Below, one piece after another: positions 54,239 to 64,000 of a stretch of DNA of 64,000 nucleotides. The notes below the pieces were generated by a model. The model searched no databases. It saw nothing but the letters and a program-made list of their open reading frames with translations, and was not told the origin of the DNA. The position numbers and the translations under genes were made by a program. Within the stretch, counting starts at the first letter, position 1. Every line of letters begins with the position of its first letter. The stretch covers positions 61,465,901 through 61,529,900 of the forward strand of contig OY754465.1 in NCBI GenBank assembly GCA_963575645.1. Direction: 5' to 3'. This stretch comes from Xanthostigma xanthostigma (taxonomy: Eukaryota > Arthropoda > Insecta > Raphidioptera > Raphidiidae).

Positions 54239-54489
54239 GTCATCTGTACAACGTTAAAGAAACGCATGCTATACTGAACACTTTACAGCAACGGGAGCGC
54301 TATATTTTGGACGTTAAAGCAACACACGCTATACTAAATAGTTTAAGGCAACGGGAGCGTCATCTGTTGAACGTAACAGCTGCGCACGCAAATCAGATTG
54401 TCGCTGCAACGCGTGGCCGGGTGCAGCTAGTACAAAATGAAAAGCGAAAAATAGTTATTAATAGAAACACGGGCTATTCTAATAATTAG
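54239..54489 (+). CDS. Possible 3'-terminal exon with internal repeats, unidentified
   Basis: After an acceptor-like 'gtaatttttgacag' the frame is open for about 83 codons to TAG at 54487. It begins RHLYNVKETHAILNTLQQRE, followed by a near repeat, RYILDVKATHAILNSLRQRE, and then a third, diverged unit, RHLLNVTAAHANQIV. Units are about 22 residues (66 bp), helical and charged, and fit a coiled coil. The C-terminus is basic. AATAAA lies 89 bases after the stop (54578-54583). Composition is less AT-rich than its flanks. No family is recognised. It could be the end of a cellular gene or of a transposon protein. Confidence 0.35.
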
Positions 54490-54810
54490 GTATTATAATT
54501 AATTGGGTATCTATTGTTGTCATTCAAGAAATCAGTATAATTAAGAAATTCTCAGAACCTTGAAAAATTATCACAGAAATAAAGCGGAAATACGAATATA
54601 ATACGCTTCTTTTTATATGCGCATAAATTAAGGGCACTTTGAATTTCATCATGAAATCTTTTAAAACACCCTATTCTGTAAGAAAGTGGGTGTTTTATTG
54701 TCAGGTTTTATTCGATTCAAATGGAAATACAAATTAACATATTGCATAAATAATTCGGGAACAAAAAAGATTACGGAAAAGGCTTTGCTACACTTACCTA
54801 TATATATGTA

Positions 54811-55508
54811 CCAGCGGTCCCGCCCGGTTTCATCCGGGTGCAAAAGAACGAATGGGGAAGGAAGGGACATGCGTACGCACATCTATTTTAGTTTACCGAG
54901 ATGAATGTTGTGTCCAAACTTCAGAATGATCTGCGTTACCGTTCAAAAGTTTTTGTCGTTAAAAGCAGTATTTATACTGTTTTTAAGTAATAAATTTCTT
55001 TTAATATAATAAATATTTAATTGAAAACACTGTAGGACAATTATTTTTATATATAGGTGCCTATAGTTGTAACAGTTTTCAAATGAGCTATTAATTAGAT
55101 TTATTTAATTGTAATTAGTCGTTATAAAATTTTAAAAAATTGACATGTAAAGCCTTAGAAGAAAGCAATGTAGAAAAAAAATATATTTGCCGACCCTGGC
55201 ATTAAGAGTCTTACGCTCTACCGATTGAGCTATCCGGACTTGTATGCTTGGCGCGCTAAAATTGCAATATTTAGTTAAGGCATTTCACCTGATAATATTT
55301 GTCGGACGGACTAATTTTGAGTTGCATCTTGCAACATTTTTCATTGATGGTCCGCTCCAATTGGTCGTAGCGTAATATTATATAGCCTATAGCCTTCCTC
55401 GATAAATGGGCTATTCAACAAAAATTTTTTTTTTCAATTCAAACCAGTAGTTTCTGAGATTAGCGCGTTCAAACAAACAAACTCTTCAGCTTTATATATA
55501 AGTATAGA
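54811..55508 (-). mobile_element. Helitron family A, long form with tRNA-Lys-like module
   Basis: The minus strand ends CTGG (a permitted CTRR end) before T, after the gcacccggatgaaaccgggc hairpin. It starts near TCTATACTTATATATAAAGC. The tRNA-Lys-like block is at 55186-55245. Length is 698 bp. Confidence 0.8.
55186..55245 (-). repeat. tRNA-Lys-like module inside a Helitron
   Basis: The minus strand contains 'ccggatagctcaatcggtag', 'agcgtaagactcttaatgcc' and 'agggtcggc'. The anticodon loop reads ACTCTTAAT, so the Lys CTT triplet is preserved. The T arm is deleted. Confidence 0.7.
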
Positions 55509-55879
55509 AGTATATATTGCTGTCTAACAAATTTTACCGAAATAGAAGATTTCGTACATTCCCTTAAGAGTTAAATATACGCATAAACAACCTAGATGCA
55601 TTACATTAGTTATATAATCGACGCAATTATCATACTACGCGTAGATTTTATAATCACGATTACTATATATTTAATGCTTGTCCCTTTCAAGCAATTATAA
55701 TAAAATAAAGATAGATTGTAAATTATAGACGCTCAACAGGTAAGGTCATCAGCGTCTATGTATATCATGTATTCTAGACAATCTGCCAGTCGGCATACTG
55801 CACAAACCCACTGGTACAAGCTCGGATTCCTGGGGAGCGTTAATTCCCAAAAAATATTTGGATGCTATATAAATAAACA

Positions 55880-56990
55880 AATGAAATAAAACCTTCGAAT
55901 GGCCGTGATTTCCAAATAAAAAGAGATACAGCATTTTGCTTACGCTCATTGAATTCAGCGTATTTTTTTCTATAAGCATTCTCAATTTCAAAAGTACATT
56001 AAGAATTCGATTTTTGCAATTTTTTCAAGGCATACCGCTTTAAAACACTGCGCTTTTTGACGACAACCAGAATCTGTCGAACTTTTGCAAAATCATTATG
56101 CTTATAGAAAAAATCGCTGTATCCAATGAGCACAAAAAACGTCTGTATGTCTTTTGGTTTAGAAGTTATTTGCGATTATAGTTTTCAGAAAATCATATAA
56201 AACCTCTGAATGGCCGTAGTTTCCAAACTAAAAGAGATACAGACGTTTGCTTACGCTCATTGAATTCAGCGTTTTTTTTTTTCTGAAAGTATTGTCAATT
56301 TCTCAAGTATGTTAAATAATTCGATTTTTGCAATTTTTTCAAGGCAAACCCCTTTAAAAAAATGCGATATTTGACGAAAACCGAAATCTTTCGGAACTTT
56401 GGCAAAATCATCATGCTTATAGAAAGAAATACGCTGAATCCGTCTGTTTATCTTTTGGTTTAGAAGTTATTTGCGTTTATAGTTTTCAGAAAATCATATA
56501 AAACCTTCGAATGGCCGTAGTTTCCAAGCTAAAAGAGATACAGACGTTTGCTTACGCTCATTGAATTCAGGATATTTTTTTCTGAAAGTATTCTCAATTT
56601 CTCAAGTATGTTAAATAATTCGATTTTTGCAATTTTTTCAAGGCATATCCCTTTAAAAAAATGCGATTTTTGACAAACACCGAAATCTTTCGAAACTTTG
56701 GCAAAATCATCATGCTTATAGAGAGAAACACGCTGAATCCGTCTGTTTTTCTTTTGGTTTAGAAGTTATTTGCGTTTATAGTTTTCAGAAAATCATATAA
56801 AACCTCTGAATGGCCGTAGTTGCCAAACTAAAAGAGATACAGACGTTTGCTTACGCTCATTGAATTCAGCATATTTTTTTCTGTAAGTATTCTCAATTTC
56901 ATAACTATGTTAAATAATTCGATTTTTGCAATTTTTTCAAGGCATACCCCTTTAAAAAAATTTGAAAAGAAGTTTGACCCTGCAGGCCAT
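55880..56990 (+). repeat. Four tandem units of about 300 bp
   Basis: 'gaatggccgt(a/g)' starts units at about 55896, 56208, 56509 and 56808. Shared words are 'aaaagagatacagacgtttg', 'cttacgctcattgaattcag', 'aattcgatttttgcaatttt' and 'ttcaaggcata'. The last unit ends in 'gaagtttgaccctgcag'. Confidence 0.9.
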
Positions 56991-57094
56991 CCCTGTAACT
57001 TCCCGCTATTTTCGAGTTCAAAACGCTCAAAAATATATAAAATATAGCAAGAAGTTTATTTTTTAGCTCTTCGAGCTCAAAAAAAAAAACACTT

Positions 57095-57800
57095 TGTTAC
57101 GAAATTTTCGTTCACTATATCTCATGAACAAATGAACCGATTTTGATGCGATTTGCGGCAGTCGACTCAATTTTTTATCCTAAAAAAGTAATTTATTACA
57201 GAAAAATTGATCTCATAGGAATTTTACGAGCAATTTAAAAAAAAACACTTTTTTACAAATTTTTCGTTCACGATATCTCGTGAACAAATGAGCCGATTTT
57301 GATGCGGTTTTGCGTCGATCGACGCAGTTTTTTTAACCTAGGAAAGTAAATTATTACAAAAAAATCGATTTGATAAGAATTTTACGAGTAATTATAAAAA
57401 ATTACTTTTTTCCTAATTTTTCGTTCACGTTATCTCATGAACAAATGAACCAATTTTGATCTGGTTTGCGGCGATCGACGCAGTTTTTTTAACCTAAGAA
57501 AGTAAATTATTACAAAAAAATCGATTTGATAAGAATTTTACGTGTAATTATAAAAAATTACTTTTCTCCTAATTTTTCGTTCACGTTAACTCATGAACAA
57601 ATGAACCAATTTTGATCTGGTTTGCGGCGATCGACGCAGTTTTTTTAGCCTAAGAAAGTAATTTATTACAAAAAAATCGATCTGATAACAATTTTAAGAA
57701 TCATTTTAAAAAAACACTTTTTTACGATTTTTTCGTTCACGGTATCTCGTGAACAAATGAACCGATTTTGATGCGGTTTGCGGAAATCGACGCAGTTTGT
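57095..57800 (+). repeat. Five tandem units of about 156 bp
   Basis: 'ctc(a/g)tgaacaaatga' recurs at 57121, 57277, 57434, 57590 and 57746. Each unit also holds 'ttcgttcac', 'gattttgatgcggtttgcgg' and 'gatcgacgcagtttttttaa'. It lies next to the 300-bp array but has no sequence in common with it. Confidence 0.9.
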
Positions 57801-58028
57801 TAAGGAGAAGAGCTGATTAGATTTTGGAATTATTCGGTTTAGTAGTTTAGAAAATATTTTACAAAAACAAATTTAAAAAAATTTTTGAAACTTGTTTTTT
57901 TAAGATTTCTCAAAATTTTTTGGGCCGAATCGTTTCAAATTTTCAGGAAGTCTAAGTTCACCAAGATCACGTCAGATGCCGCAAACCGCGTTTCAGTCGG
58001 ACACTCCGTTCAAAAGATATAAAAGGTT

Positions 58029-58065
<37 letters not shown>

Positions 58066-58255
58066 ACATACAGCCCTACGGACATCATCGCCAAAATAGT
58101 TTTAATAGCTTCCTAGGACCTCAAATCGTCGAGATCTGGCGAAAACTCGATTTTCGAAAATCGGGGTGAAACCAATAACTTCCCGATTTTTGAAAAAAAA
58201 AAATTTTTTTTTTTTTTTTAAGCGGGAAGTTAAAAATACGATTTTGACGAAAACC
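57801..58255 (+). repeat. End of the repeat complex with a (CATA)/(CA)n tract
   Basis: 'ccaagatcacgtcagatgcc', a microsatellite at 58029-58072, 'gacatcatcgccaaaatagt', 'cttcctaggacctcaaatcg', and 'aagcgggaagttaaaaa'. The run of A and T at 58190-58220 gives a local hairpin. Confidence 0.6.
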
Positions 58256-58453
58256 AGAATCGGAAGAAGCTGGAATGTATTAAAAAAGCGCGATACTTTC
58301 ATACGTAAACGAGCAAGAGTTGAATTGGATTTGCGTGAATGTGAACCAAATTCTATAGCGACGTTTGCATCTTCAATCTGTACATCTGCTGTGAGAAGCA
58401 ATGAGTCAAGGATTTATTTATATAATTATAATAATGACGATGTAGGTTTATAA
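58256..58453 (+). CDS. Coding-like fragment, unidentified
   Basis: Once the repeat sequence ends (about 58262), a frame runs to TAA at 58451. It encodes SWNVLKKRDTFIRKRARVEL followed by an acidic/Ser-rich stretch and YLYNYNNDDVGL. There is no ATG in the non-repeat part, so it would be an exon or a truncated frame. An acceptor 'cgaaaaccag' at 58241-58255 is weak. The composition differs from the adjacent repeats. Unknown family. Confidence 0.3.
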   Translation, partial: RIGRSWNVLKKRDTFIRKRARVELDLRECEPNSIATFASSICTSAVRSNESRIYLYNYNNDDVGL

Positions 58454-58463
58454 TGAATATTAA

Positions 58464-58682
58464 ATTTACGACGATTTGTGGGGTATTAAAATATGTCCAG
58501 CGTGTAAACTGCACGAGATGACGCTATTCGACATTAATTTTCCTCTTATAAACGGCCATGAACGACCATGTGATTACATGAATACGTTTAAACAAAACAA
58601 GAACGCAGCAGCACATACTGTTTTAGAGCAGAGCAAACAATTGAAAGCTCTAGAAAAAGTCTGCAAAATAGCAAATAAATAA
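58464..58682 (+). CDS. Coding-like fragment with CPxC and poly(A) signal, unidentified
   Basis: Open from 58464 to TAA at 58680. It starts IYDDLWGIKICPACKLHEMT, includes a third Cys (PCDYMNTFKQN) and ends in a helical Lys-rich segment. AATAAA is 37 bases after the stop (58719-58724). It is in a different frame from the preceding segment, with a stop just upstream, so a frameshift or an unseen splice would be needed to join them. The CPAC plus later CD pair suggests a small metal-binding fold, but that is speculative. Confidence 0.35.
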   Translation: MYDDLWGIKICPACKLHEMTLFDINFPLINGHERPCDYMNTFKQNKNAAAHTVLEQSKQLKALEKVCKIANK

Positions 58683-58870
58683 TGTTTACGTACTAAGATG
58701 TCCACTTAAAACATTTGAAATAAAGTGCTAAAAGTTCTTCTGAACAAGGTGAGTAAACTTATATGTATTAAAATTTTTATGAAAGTAAAATTGGTTTATT
58801 GGTGTATTTAGGGGAAGGTAACGCGCCCCGTCTAAATTAAAATTAGCAACAGCATAGGTATAATCTTCTA

Positions 58871-59259
58871 TCTATAAAATAAATTCTCTCCGCTGCGTCT
58901 TGTCTGCCTAAACGCGATAAACTCAAAAACTACGAATTTTCATACGTTTTTCACTAATATAAAGAGCGATAAACGAGGAAGGTTTCTGTAGGTATAATTT
59001 GTATATATTTTGTAAAAATAACGGTGTTTTGTCAAGAAAAACTGTATCCGTATCATGTAGCGACATCAAGTAGGCGGGCGCAACTGGTTACGTTCAAATG
59101 GCGCGTCACTATAGCACACCAAGCGGTAACTACCAGTATGAACTGGCGGGAACTGCCACGTAGCGGCATCAACTTAAAGACATTAGTTCATACGCGCTGT
59201 AGTCGTTTCTCAATTAAATTGCAGAATTGTCCGAACTATTGCACCCGGGTGAAACCGGC
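58871..59259 (+). mobile_element. Helitron family B, 3' end altered
   Basis: TCTATAAAATAAATTCTCTC start, 'gcgataaactcaaaaactac' and 'gagcgataaacgaggaaggt'. It ends in 'gcacccgggtgaaaccggc', then runs straight into the next copy with loss of CTAG. Confidence 0.65.
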
Positions 59260-59460
59260 ATAAAACAAAGTCCCTCAACCGCGTCTGTCTGTCTGTTTAA
59301 ACGCGATAAACTCAAAAACTACCGAACGGATTCTTATACAGTTTTCACTAATAGAAAGAGCGATAAACGAGGAAGGTTTCTGCATTAATTTGTAAACATT
59401 TTGTACAAAATGGCTAAATAGCTATGACGGTGTTTTGTCAAAAAAAAAAACTGTTTTCTT
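59260..59460 (+). mobile_element. Helitron family B, second copy, 5' part
   Basis: 'ataaaacaaagtccctcaac', 'cgcgtctgtctgtctgttta' and the same downstream words as the copy before. The tail is not found. Confidence 0.6.
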
Positions 59461-59785
59461 ACGCTTATAGTTTAGAGTTAGAATGCTGACAAAAGTGGAC
59501 ATTTATTGTCTTTGAACAGAACACACCCACTATGACGTCATGTTTGTTTGTGGGCGTTTGCCCATGCCGTCCACGTGACCAGATAGGTACTGTTTTCTAA
59601 TCGGTTCTCGGTAAAAGTCAGGTCAGAAACAAGCACGAAAAATAGCCCCCGATCTAATTTTGAAATCCAGCTTGCAGTCACGCACGCGAGTCCGCGGTGA
59701 CGTCATTTCCATCCTCGTAGCCGGCACATGTCCCAGCCGTGATTACAGCGGCAAAACCAGCCTCGTGTGTAGCGACCTTAAGACT
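59461..59785 (-). repeat. Dispersed repeat family F, copy 2
   Basis: 'gcggcaaaaccagcctcgtg' near 59.75 kb is the complement of the word at 18.16 kb. GC-richer than surroundings. Confidence 0.5.
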
Positions 59786-60074
59786 TTTTTTAATTACTTT
59801 ATCTAGGCATCTACTTGTATTATTTCATTTTAAAATCGTGCTTGCTGTAATAGTAAAACAGATTTTTTTTGGAACCGGTGGGGGAATTGGGGCAGATTGA
59901 TGCAGAAAAATTCAATCTCATATTTTATGTATCTATCTATACTAATATATAAAGCTGAAGAGTTTGTTTGTTTGTTTGAACGCGCTTATCTCAGAAACTA
60001 CTGGTTCAAATTGAAAAAAAAATTTTTTGTTGGATAGCCCATTTATCGAGGAAGGCTATAGGCTAAGGCTATCA

Positions 60075-60341
60075 TCATACTAATATTATAAATGCGAATG
60101 TAAGTTTGTTTGTTACGCTTTCACGCAAAAACTACTTAACCGATCATCATGAAACTTTGCACATACACTCTTGAAGGTATTAGAAGTAACATAGGATACT
60201 TTTTATTAAAAAAAAATAAAAATTTTTTACGAAAAATAAGAAAATTGTTTGTCAAAATATGTGCAATACCTCAACCCCTGATATGCATGTCAAAAGTCGA
60301 TTTCCATCTCAATCGCGGGCGTAGCCGCGGGTAGCGGCTAG
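60075..60341 (+). mobile_element. Nested non-autonomous Helitron
   Basis: TCATACTAATATTATAAATG start after A, 'tttgttacgctttcacgcaa' and 'ctacttaaccgatcatcatg'. It ends with 'gggcgtagccgcgggtagcg' and gCTAG before T. This subfamily is very common in arthropod genomes. Insertion between A and T without duplication is as expected. Confidence 0.9.
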
Positions 60342-60493
60342 TAGGCTATATAATATTTCGCTATGACCAATTGGAGCGGAACATCAATGAAAAATGTTGC
60401 AAGATGTACCTCAAAATTAGTCCGTTCGACAAATATTATCAGGTGAAATGCCGTAACTAAATATATGGCAATATTAGCGCACGACGCTTACGG

Positions 60494-60558
60494 GTCGAAT
60501 AGCTCAGTCGGTAGAGTGCAAGATTCTTAATGCCAGGGTTCAAGCCCAACGTCGGCGA
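60494..60558 (+). repeat. tRNA-Lys-like module inside a Helitron
   Basis: 'gaatagctcagtcggtagag' (A-box), 'tgcaagattcttaatgccag' (loop with CTT-like triplet) and 'ggttcaagccc' (B-box). Acceptor strands do not pair. Confidence 0.7.
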
Positions 60559-61139
60559 ATATATATTTTTATTTTTTTTATTTTCTACATTGCTTTCTTC
60601 TAAGGCATACATTTCAATTTTTTAAAATTTTATTACGACTAATTCAAATTAAATATGTATTAGGTATATGTCTTGAAAGAAATTTTATTACTTAAAAAAA
60701 AAGTATATAAATACTGCTTTTTAACGACAAAAACTTTTGAACGGTAACTCCGATCATTATAAAGTTTGGACACAACATTCATCTTGGTAAACTAAGATGA
60801 ATGTGCGTACTCATGTCCCTTTCTTCCCCATTCGTTCTTTTGCACCCGGGTGAAATCGGGCGGGACCGCTAGTCAAAAATAAATCAAATATACTCGTATA
60901 TTTTCTTGCTTTATGTATGGCATTAGTCGTGTTAAATATTTGACATTTTTAACAAAATAATAATAATAAAAGTATACTAATTGTACCTATCATTCATTAT
61001 CATGAAAGTGATAAAATGTTCCACGGTCAGACGTATAATCAATGACAATTACAAGTAATATGATAAACTGTTAAACTGTTGATAATAATTGTTTTTATTA
61101 TTATAAAACAGTGGTTCTCCCGCCTTTGGTTAAAGATCA

Positions 61140-61680
61140 CATAGCAATATGTATTTATAGTCCAGGAGGCAGTAATTTTTTTTTGTACTTATTTTCCCAG
61201 TCGATGAATATGAAATAGTTTGTTCGGACGGTGACACAAAAAAGACAATTTGTGAGTCTGGCTAAAATTTTCGGACGGGTTCACTAGATAAAAAAAAGAC
61301 AAGTTCACTTATTTTCCCGGTTATAAATATTTGACATCAATTAAAGTGAATCATTTTATTAATGGAAATAACAGTCTGGCTCATCTCAAGTGGAGGAAAG
61401 TCAGTCTGGCTGAAAATTTGCGGATGCAAACATTTCACCGATTTTTGAAATCCTTATTTTCCCATGCTTGAAATTAAATGTATCATTTGATACTATCATA
61501 AACTATAATCAAAAGTAAGGCTGATTTACGAAATTGGCAAATGAGTCTGGCGGCATCTTAAAAATCGTAAAAATTACAAAATTTTTGCTCTTATTTTCCC
61601 GGATTTGAAAATTTGTCACATAATAAATAATACTATAATTTCATAGAAAATACACGTCTGGCTGTCATTTACAATCACGA
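61140..61680 (+). repeat. Degenerate tandem repeat, about 120-145 bp period
   Basis: 'cttattttccc(g/a)' occurs near 61188, 61308, 61452 and 61590. 'gtctggct' or 'gtctggc' appears near 61254, 61370, 61401, 61535 and 61655. The rest has decayed. Confidence 0.6.
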
Positions 61681-61937
61681 AAGCCCCGCCAACTTTTACT
61701 TTAACATTAAGTAATAAAGCTTTAGACCATATATTTAATAATTTACTATATGAATTATTGTCTATCTACTCAATGTGCGGTGAGTGAAGGCAACTGAGCG
61801 TATCGAAAATATATTTGCGTCTCTTTCTTCGATGTAATTCCCTAATTTCTCCGATGATAGAATTGGTTGATGTACTTGCATTCAATCTGAATAAAGTATC
61901 TCTGTTTCAAAAGCTTTGTCTTTTTCTACGACATTAA

Positions 61938-62036
61938 CATGGGCGTACCCAGCTTTTGACCTAGGAGGAGGCAAATTAGAAATTTCTTAAGCCGGGTCCC
62001 TCGTGCTTGTTTTCCCCTCCTGGATACGCCAGTGCT
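61938..62036. mobile_element. Tiny TIR element with hAT-like end
   Basis: 'gggcgtacccagc..cctagg' faces 'cctcctggatacgccagtg'. The right end reads CACTGGCGTATCC on the minus strand. Under 100 bp. Confidence 0.45.
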
Positions 62037-63300
62037 TACGGCGTAAAAAAAGACAGAAGTATATGTTTGCACCCTAATGGTTTGATTGCGATTTTATTCC
62101 TATACTCAGTATAGAATAAAAGTATATGCTCTAGACTAAGTATTAATAATAATAATCAACCTAGTACCCAGAGCCACCACAAATGTGTGCGTGCCAAAAG
62201 AAGTTTTCCTTTGCGCCGAATATAGAATCACCAACTTTTGTAAGTCGGTTAAAAATTAAAAACGTTTGAGAATTCCTGCTCTAGGCGTACTTATTAATGT
62301 AGTTTGTTAATACCTTGTCATTTTAACATTAGAGCGTCTAACTACTTCCACGGACATATTATTATGTTGACGTGGAGAGCCGTTGACGTTAATTGTAATT
62401 AAGTAATTAATTTAATTAATGGACTACATACTCAGGCTGACCTGTATACAAGCAGTAAATCGTAGGTTCATACGCATATAATTCATACTAATTTACAACA
62501 AAAAGTGTCTTTGACACGCTAACAATTAGAGTAAATAATTTTGAGAGATGAGGATTGAAGAGTATGAGTATTGAGTACAGTCCACGGAGTCCACCAGCCA
62601 AGCTGTCGCTATACAAACCATTTCGAGCCCTTTTCGATCTCCTCTATCTCCGAGGCTATATACGTTACATAACTGAATTTTTTCAGGGTGATTAAGGTTA
62701 CCATAAAGAAGCTGCATTCCAAATTTCATTTGACTAGATGGAATAGTTTCCAAGATACGAATGTTCAAAAATCACGATTTTGGACATTCACTCACTGACA
62801 GACTTACTTAAAAAGCATCATAAAGTATGTATTAGTTAGGAGCTGACGTGCAAAAAAAAAAACATGTCTCAACTTTCTGCCGCCTGGTACATAAGCTGTT
62901 TGTAGACTGCCATGTGACATGACGTATGTGCCATGAGTAAATTTGCTATAGACGCCGCGTGGCACAAATATTGTGCCACTGGCACGACTAGGTTTAAACC
63001 ACTCGTGGCTTTGCAGTTGTGCCATGAAGAGCGTGTATTTATATGGAAACATTTAGAGCTCGGCGCGGTGGACTTGCATGCTCGTTTCCCGCCGAAAATG
63101 TTTTTCTGAAACTAACCCTAACATGCTTAGACTTAGAAAGATGATACTAAGCTGTATTTTATAAAATACGGTGGTGGCCCTGGAGACCCAAAATTTAAAT
63201 AAAGCGTGGCGGTCAACGTGTTAAAGCATTTTTTCTTATATGATATCTGGACCCATTTTAAGATAAGATGGGAGGTAAATCAAAAAAAAATGTCGGCCTA
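62037..63300. other. Non-coding stretch without assigned element
   Basis: Two minus frames (62526-62768, 62804-63052) show no domain or signals. The block 62.88-63.07 kb is less AT-rich and repeats 'tgtgcca' and 'gccatg' words. Confidence 0.35.
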
Positions 63301-63572
63301 ACCGCTTGGTCTTGACGGTATAATTAACTTTCAGTGCTCCACATTCCCGGAAAAATAGTGGCAAAAAAAATTCATGAGCCATTTTTCCGTGCGTAAATTA
63401 AAAAAAAAAGATAACCCTAACAGGATTTAACAAAATTTAAAATTTTCTTTTCGATGTGTACCTACATCAATGGAAAAATAGTGGCAGAAATTTTGGTCAG
63501 GCAATTTTTCCGTAATTTGACGCCAAAAGGTCGAAAATTGGATAAACAATGTCAAAGATAGTAAAAAATGGT

Positions 63573-63778
63573 TTAAATTTAAAAACATTTCTGCCGCTTT
63601 GTTTTTAGGTTCTGTTAGAGCCAAATGACCGAGAAATACCAGTGGCCAATTCATAATTCTATCCTTTTGATGGTGGCTTGGGGAGGGTGCAATTGGTCAA
63701 AAATTTCTGCCGCTGGTATTTCCCGGTTATTTGGCTCTAGCATGACCTAAAAACGAAGCGACAGAAATTTTTTTAAAT
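63573..63778. repeat. Inverted repeat (about 65-bp arms)
   Basis: 'aacatttctgccgctttgtt', 'tttaggttctgttagagcca' and 'aatgaccgagaaatacca' are mirrored at 63706-63775. The spacer is about 65 bp and includes a further 'atttctgccgc' word. Related 'gtggcagaaattttggtcag' sequence precedes it at 63480. Confidence 0.65.
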
Positions 63779-64000
63779 TAAAAAAAAAACACTCTTTTAT
63801 TGCAATGTGGACTAAAAAGTAAAAAATAATTTTTAAAAGATTTTGTTCAACAGCGATAAGAAGTCCCCTAACTCGATATTTTTTTAATTTTATTAATAAT
63901 AAGCTATACCTAGGTAGATATATTCATTTTAAACTTATTCAAAAAAATTAAATTATATATTCCTATATTGCTATAAAAAAGAATTTTTTTAAGCTCTAAT
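63779..64000. other. AT-rich end of window
   Basis: Nothing supported. Confidence 0.4.

Larger units (their letters stand above)
59936..60872 (+). mobile_element. Helitron family A, long form, host of a nested Helitron
   Basis: TC start, gggaccgCTAG end. The tRNA-Lys-like block is at 60494-60558. Without the 267-bp insert its length is about 670 bp. The insert splits 'ggctataggct..' from 'taggctatataatatttcgc'. Confidence 0.9.

Noticed and set aside
54239..58682. Endogenous viral element made of the coding-like pieces at 54.2 and 58.3-58.7 kb
   Set aside because: No viral hallmark motif (polymerase, capsid or protease signature) is visible in any piece. The segments are described as unidentified instead.

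Overview
The window reads as intergenic or intronic DNA from an arthropod, most likely an insect. It is AT-rich and has no dense coding, no bacterial-style operons and no intact tRNA or rRNA. It is packed with non-autonomous mobile elements of types common in insect genomes: Helitrons, TA-flanked mariner/pogo MITEs, a TTAA-flanked element, hAT-like and Harbinger-like MITEs, tRNA-derived SINE-like pieces and Penelope-type fold-backs. Lepidoptera or Hemiptera are the best guesses from the repeat repertoire, but this is a weak inference.

Layout. 0-10 kb: a repeat family copy split by a fold-back element, Helitron fragments and a long terminal-inverted-repeat element around 8.4-9.4 kb. 10-20 kb: short tandem repeats, a mariner-like MITE, two SINE-like units with degenerate tRNA heads, two fold-backs with hammerhead-like sequence and a duplicated repeat. 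20-31 kb: Helitrons, a 20-120 bp tandem array, a short fold-back, a mariner-type element that keeps the C-terminal end of its transposase (27.7 kb), and a Harbinger-like MITE inside a larger hAT-like element. 31-42 kb: MITEs, microsatellites, a triple-nested insertion (36.7-37.5 kb), a 115-bp tandem repeat, one plausible 5' coding exon on the minus strand (39.2-39.4 kb) and a two-layer element with repeat-rich ends (39.9-41.0 kb). 42-50 kb: Helitrons, hAT-like MITEs, a fourth fold-back and a TTAA-flanked element. 50.9-52.8 kb: a 16-copy, 120-bp satellite whose minus strand stays open because the unit is a multiple of three. 53-64 kb: a possible 3'-terminal exon at 54.2 kb, two adjacent tandem arrays (about 300 bp and 156 bp), two further coding-like fragments at 58.2-58.7 kb, nested Helitrons and degenerate repeats.

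Real gene content is small. The best candidates are a first exon at 39.2-39.4 kb (minus) and terminal-exon-like segments at 41.8, 54.2 and 58.5 kb (plus). None is identified by family. The only recognised protein remnant is the transposase tail at 27.7 kb.

The most interesting theme is a set of fold-back insertions (2.06, 14.67, 18.70, 25.47 and 46.36 kb). Four carry a CTGA(a/t)GA ... CGAAACG core, in three cases with a short hairpin between the two blocks. Three are flanked by 12-17 bp direct repeats. This fits small Penelope-like element derivatives carrying degenerate hammerhead ribozyme motifs, and the members share an architecture despite unrelated arm sequences.
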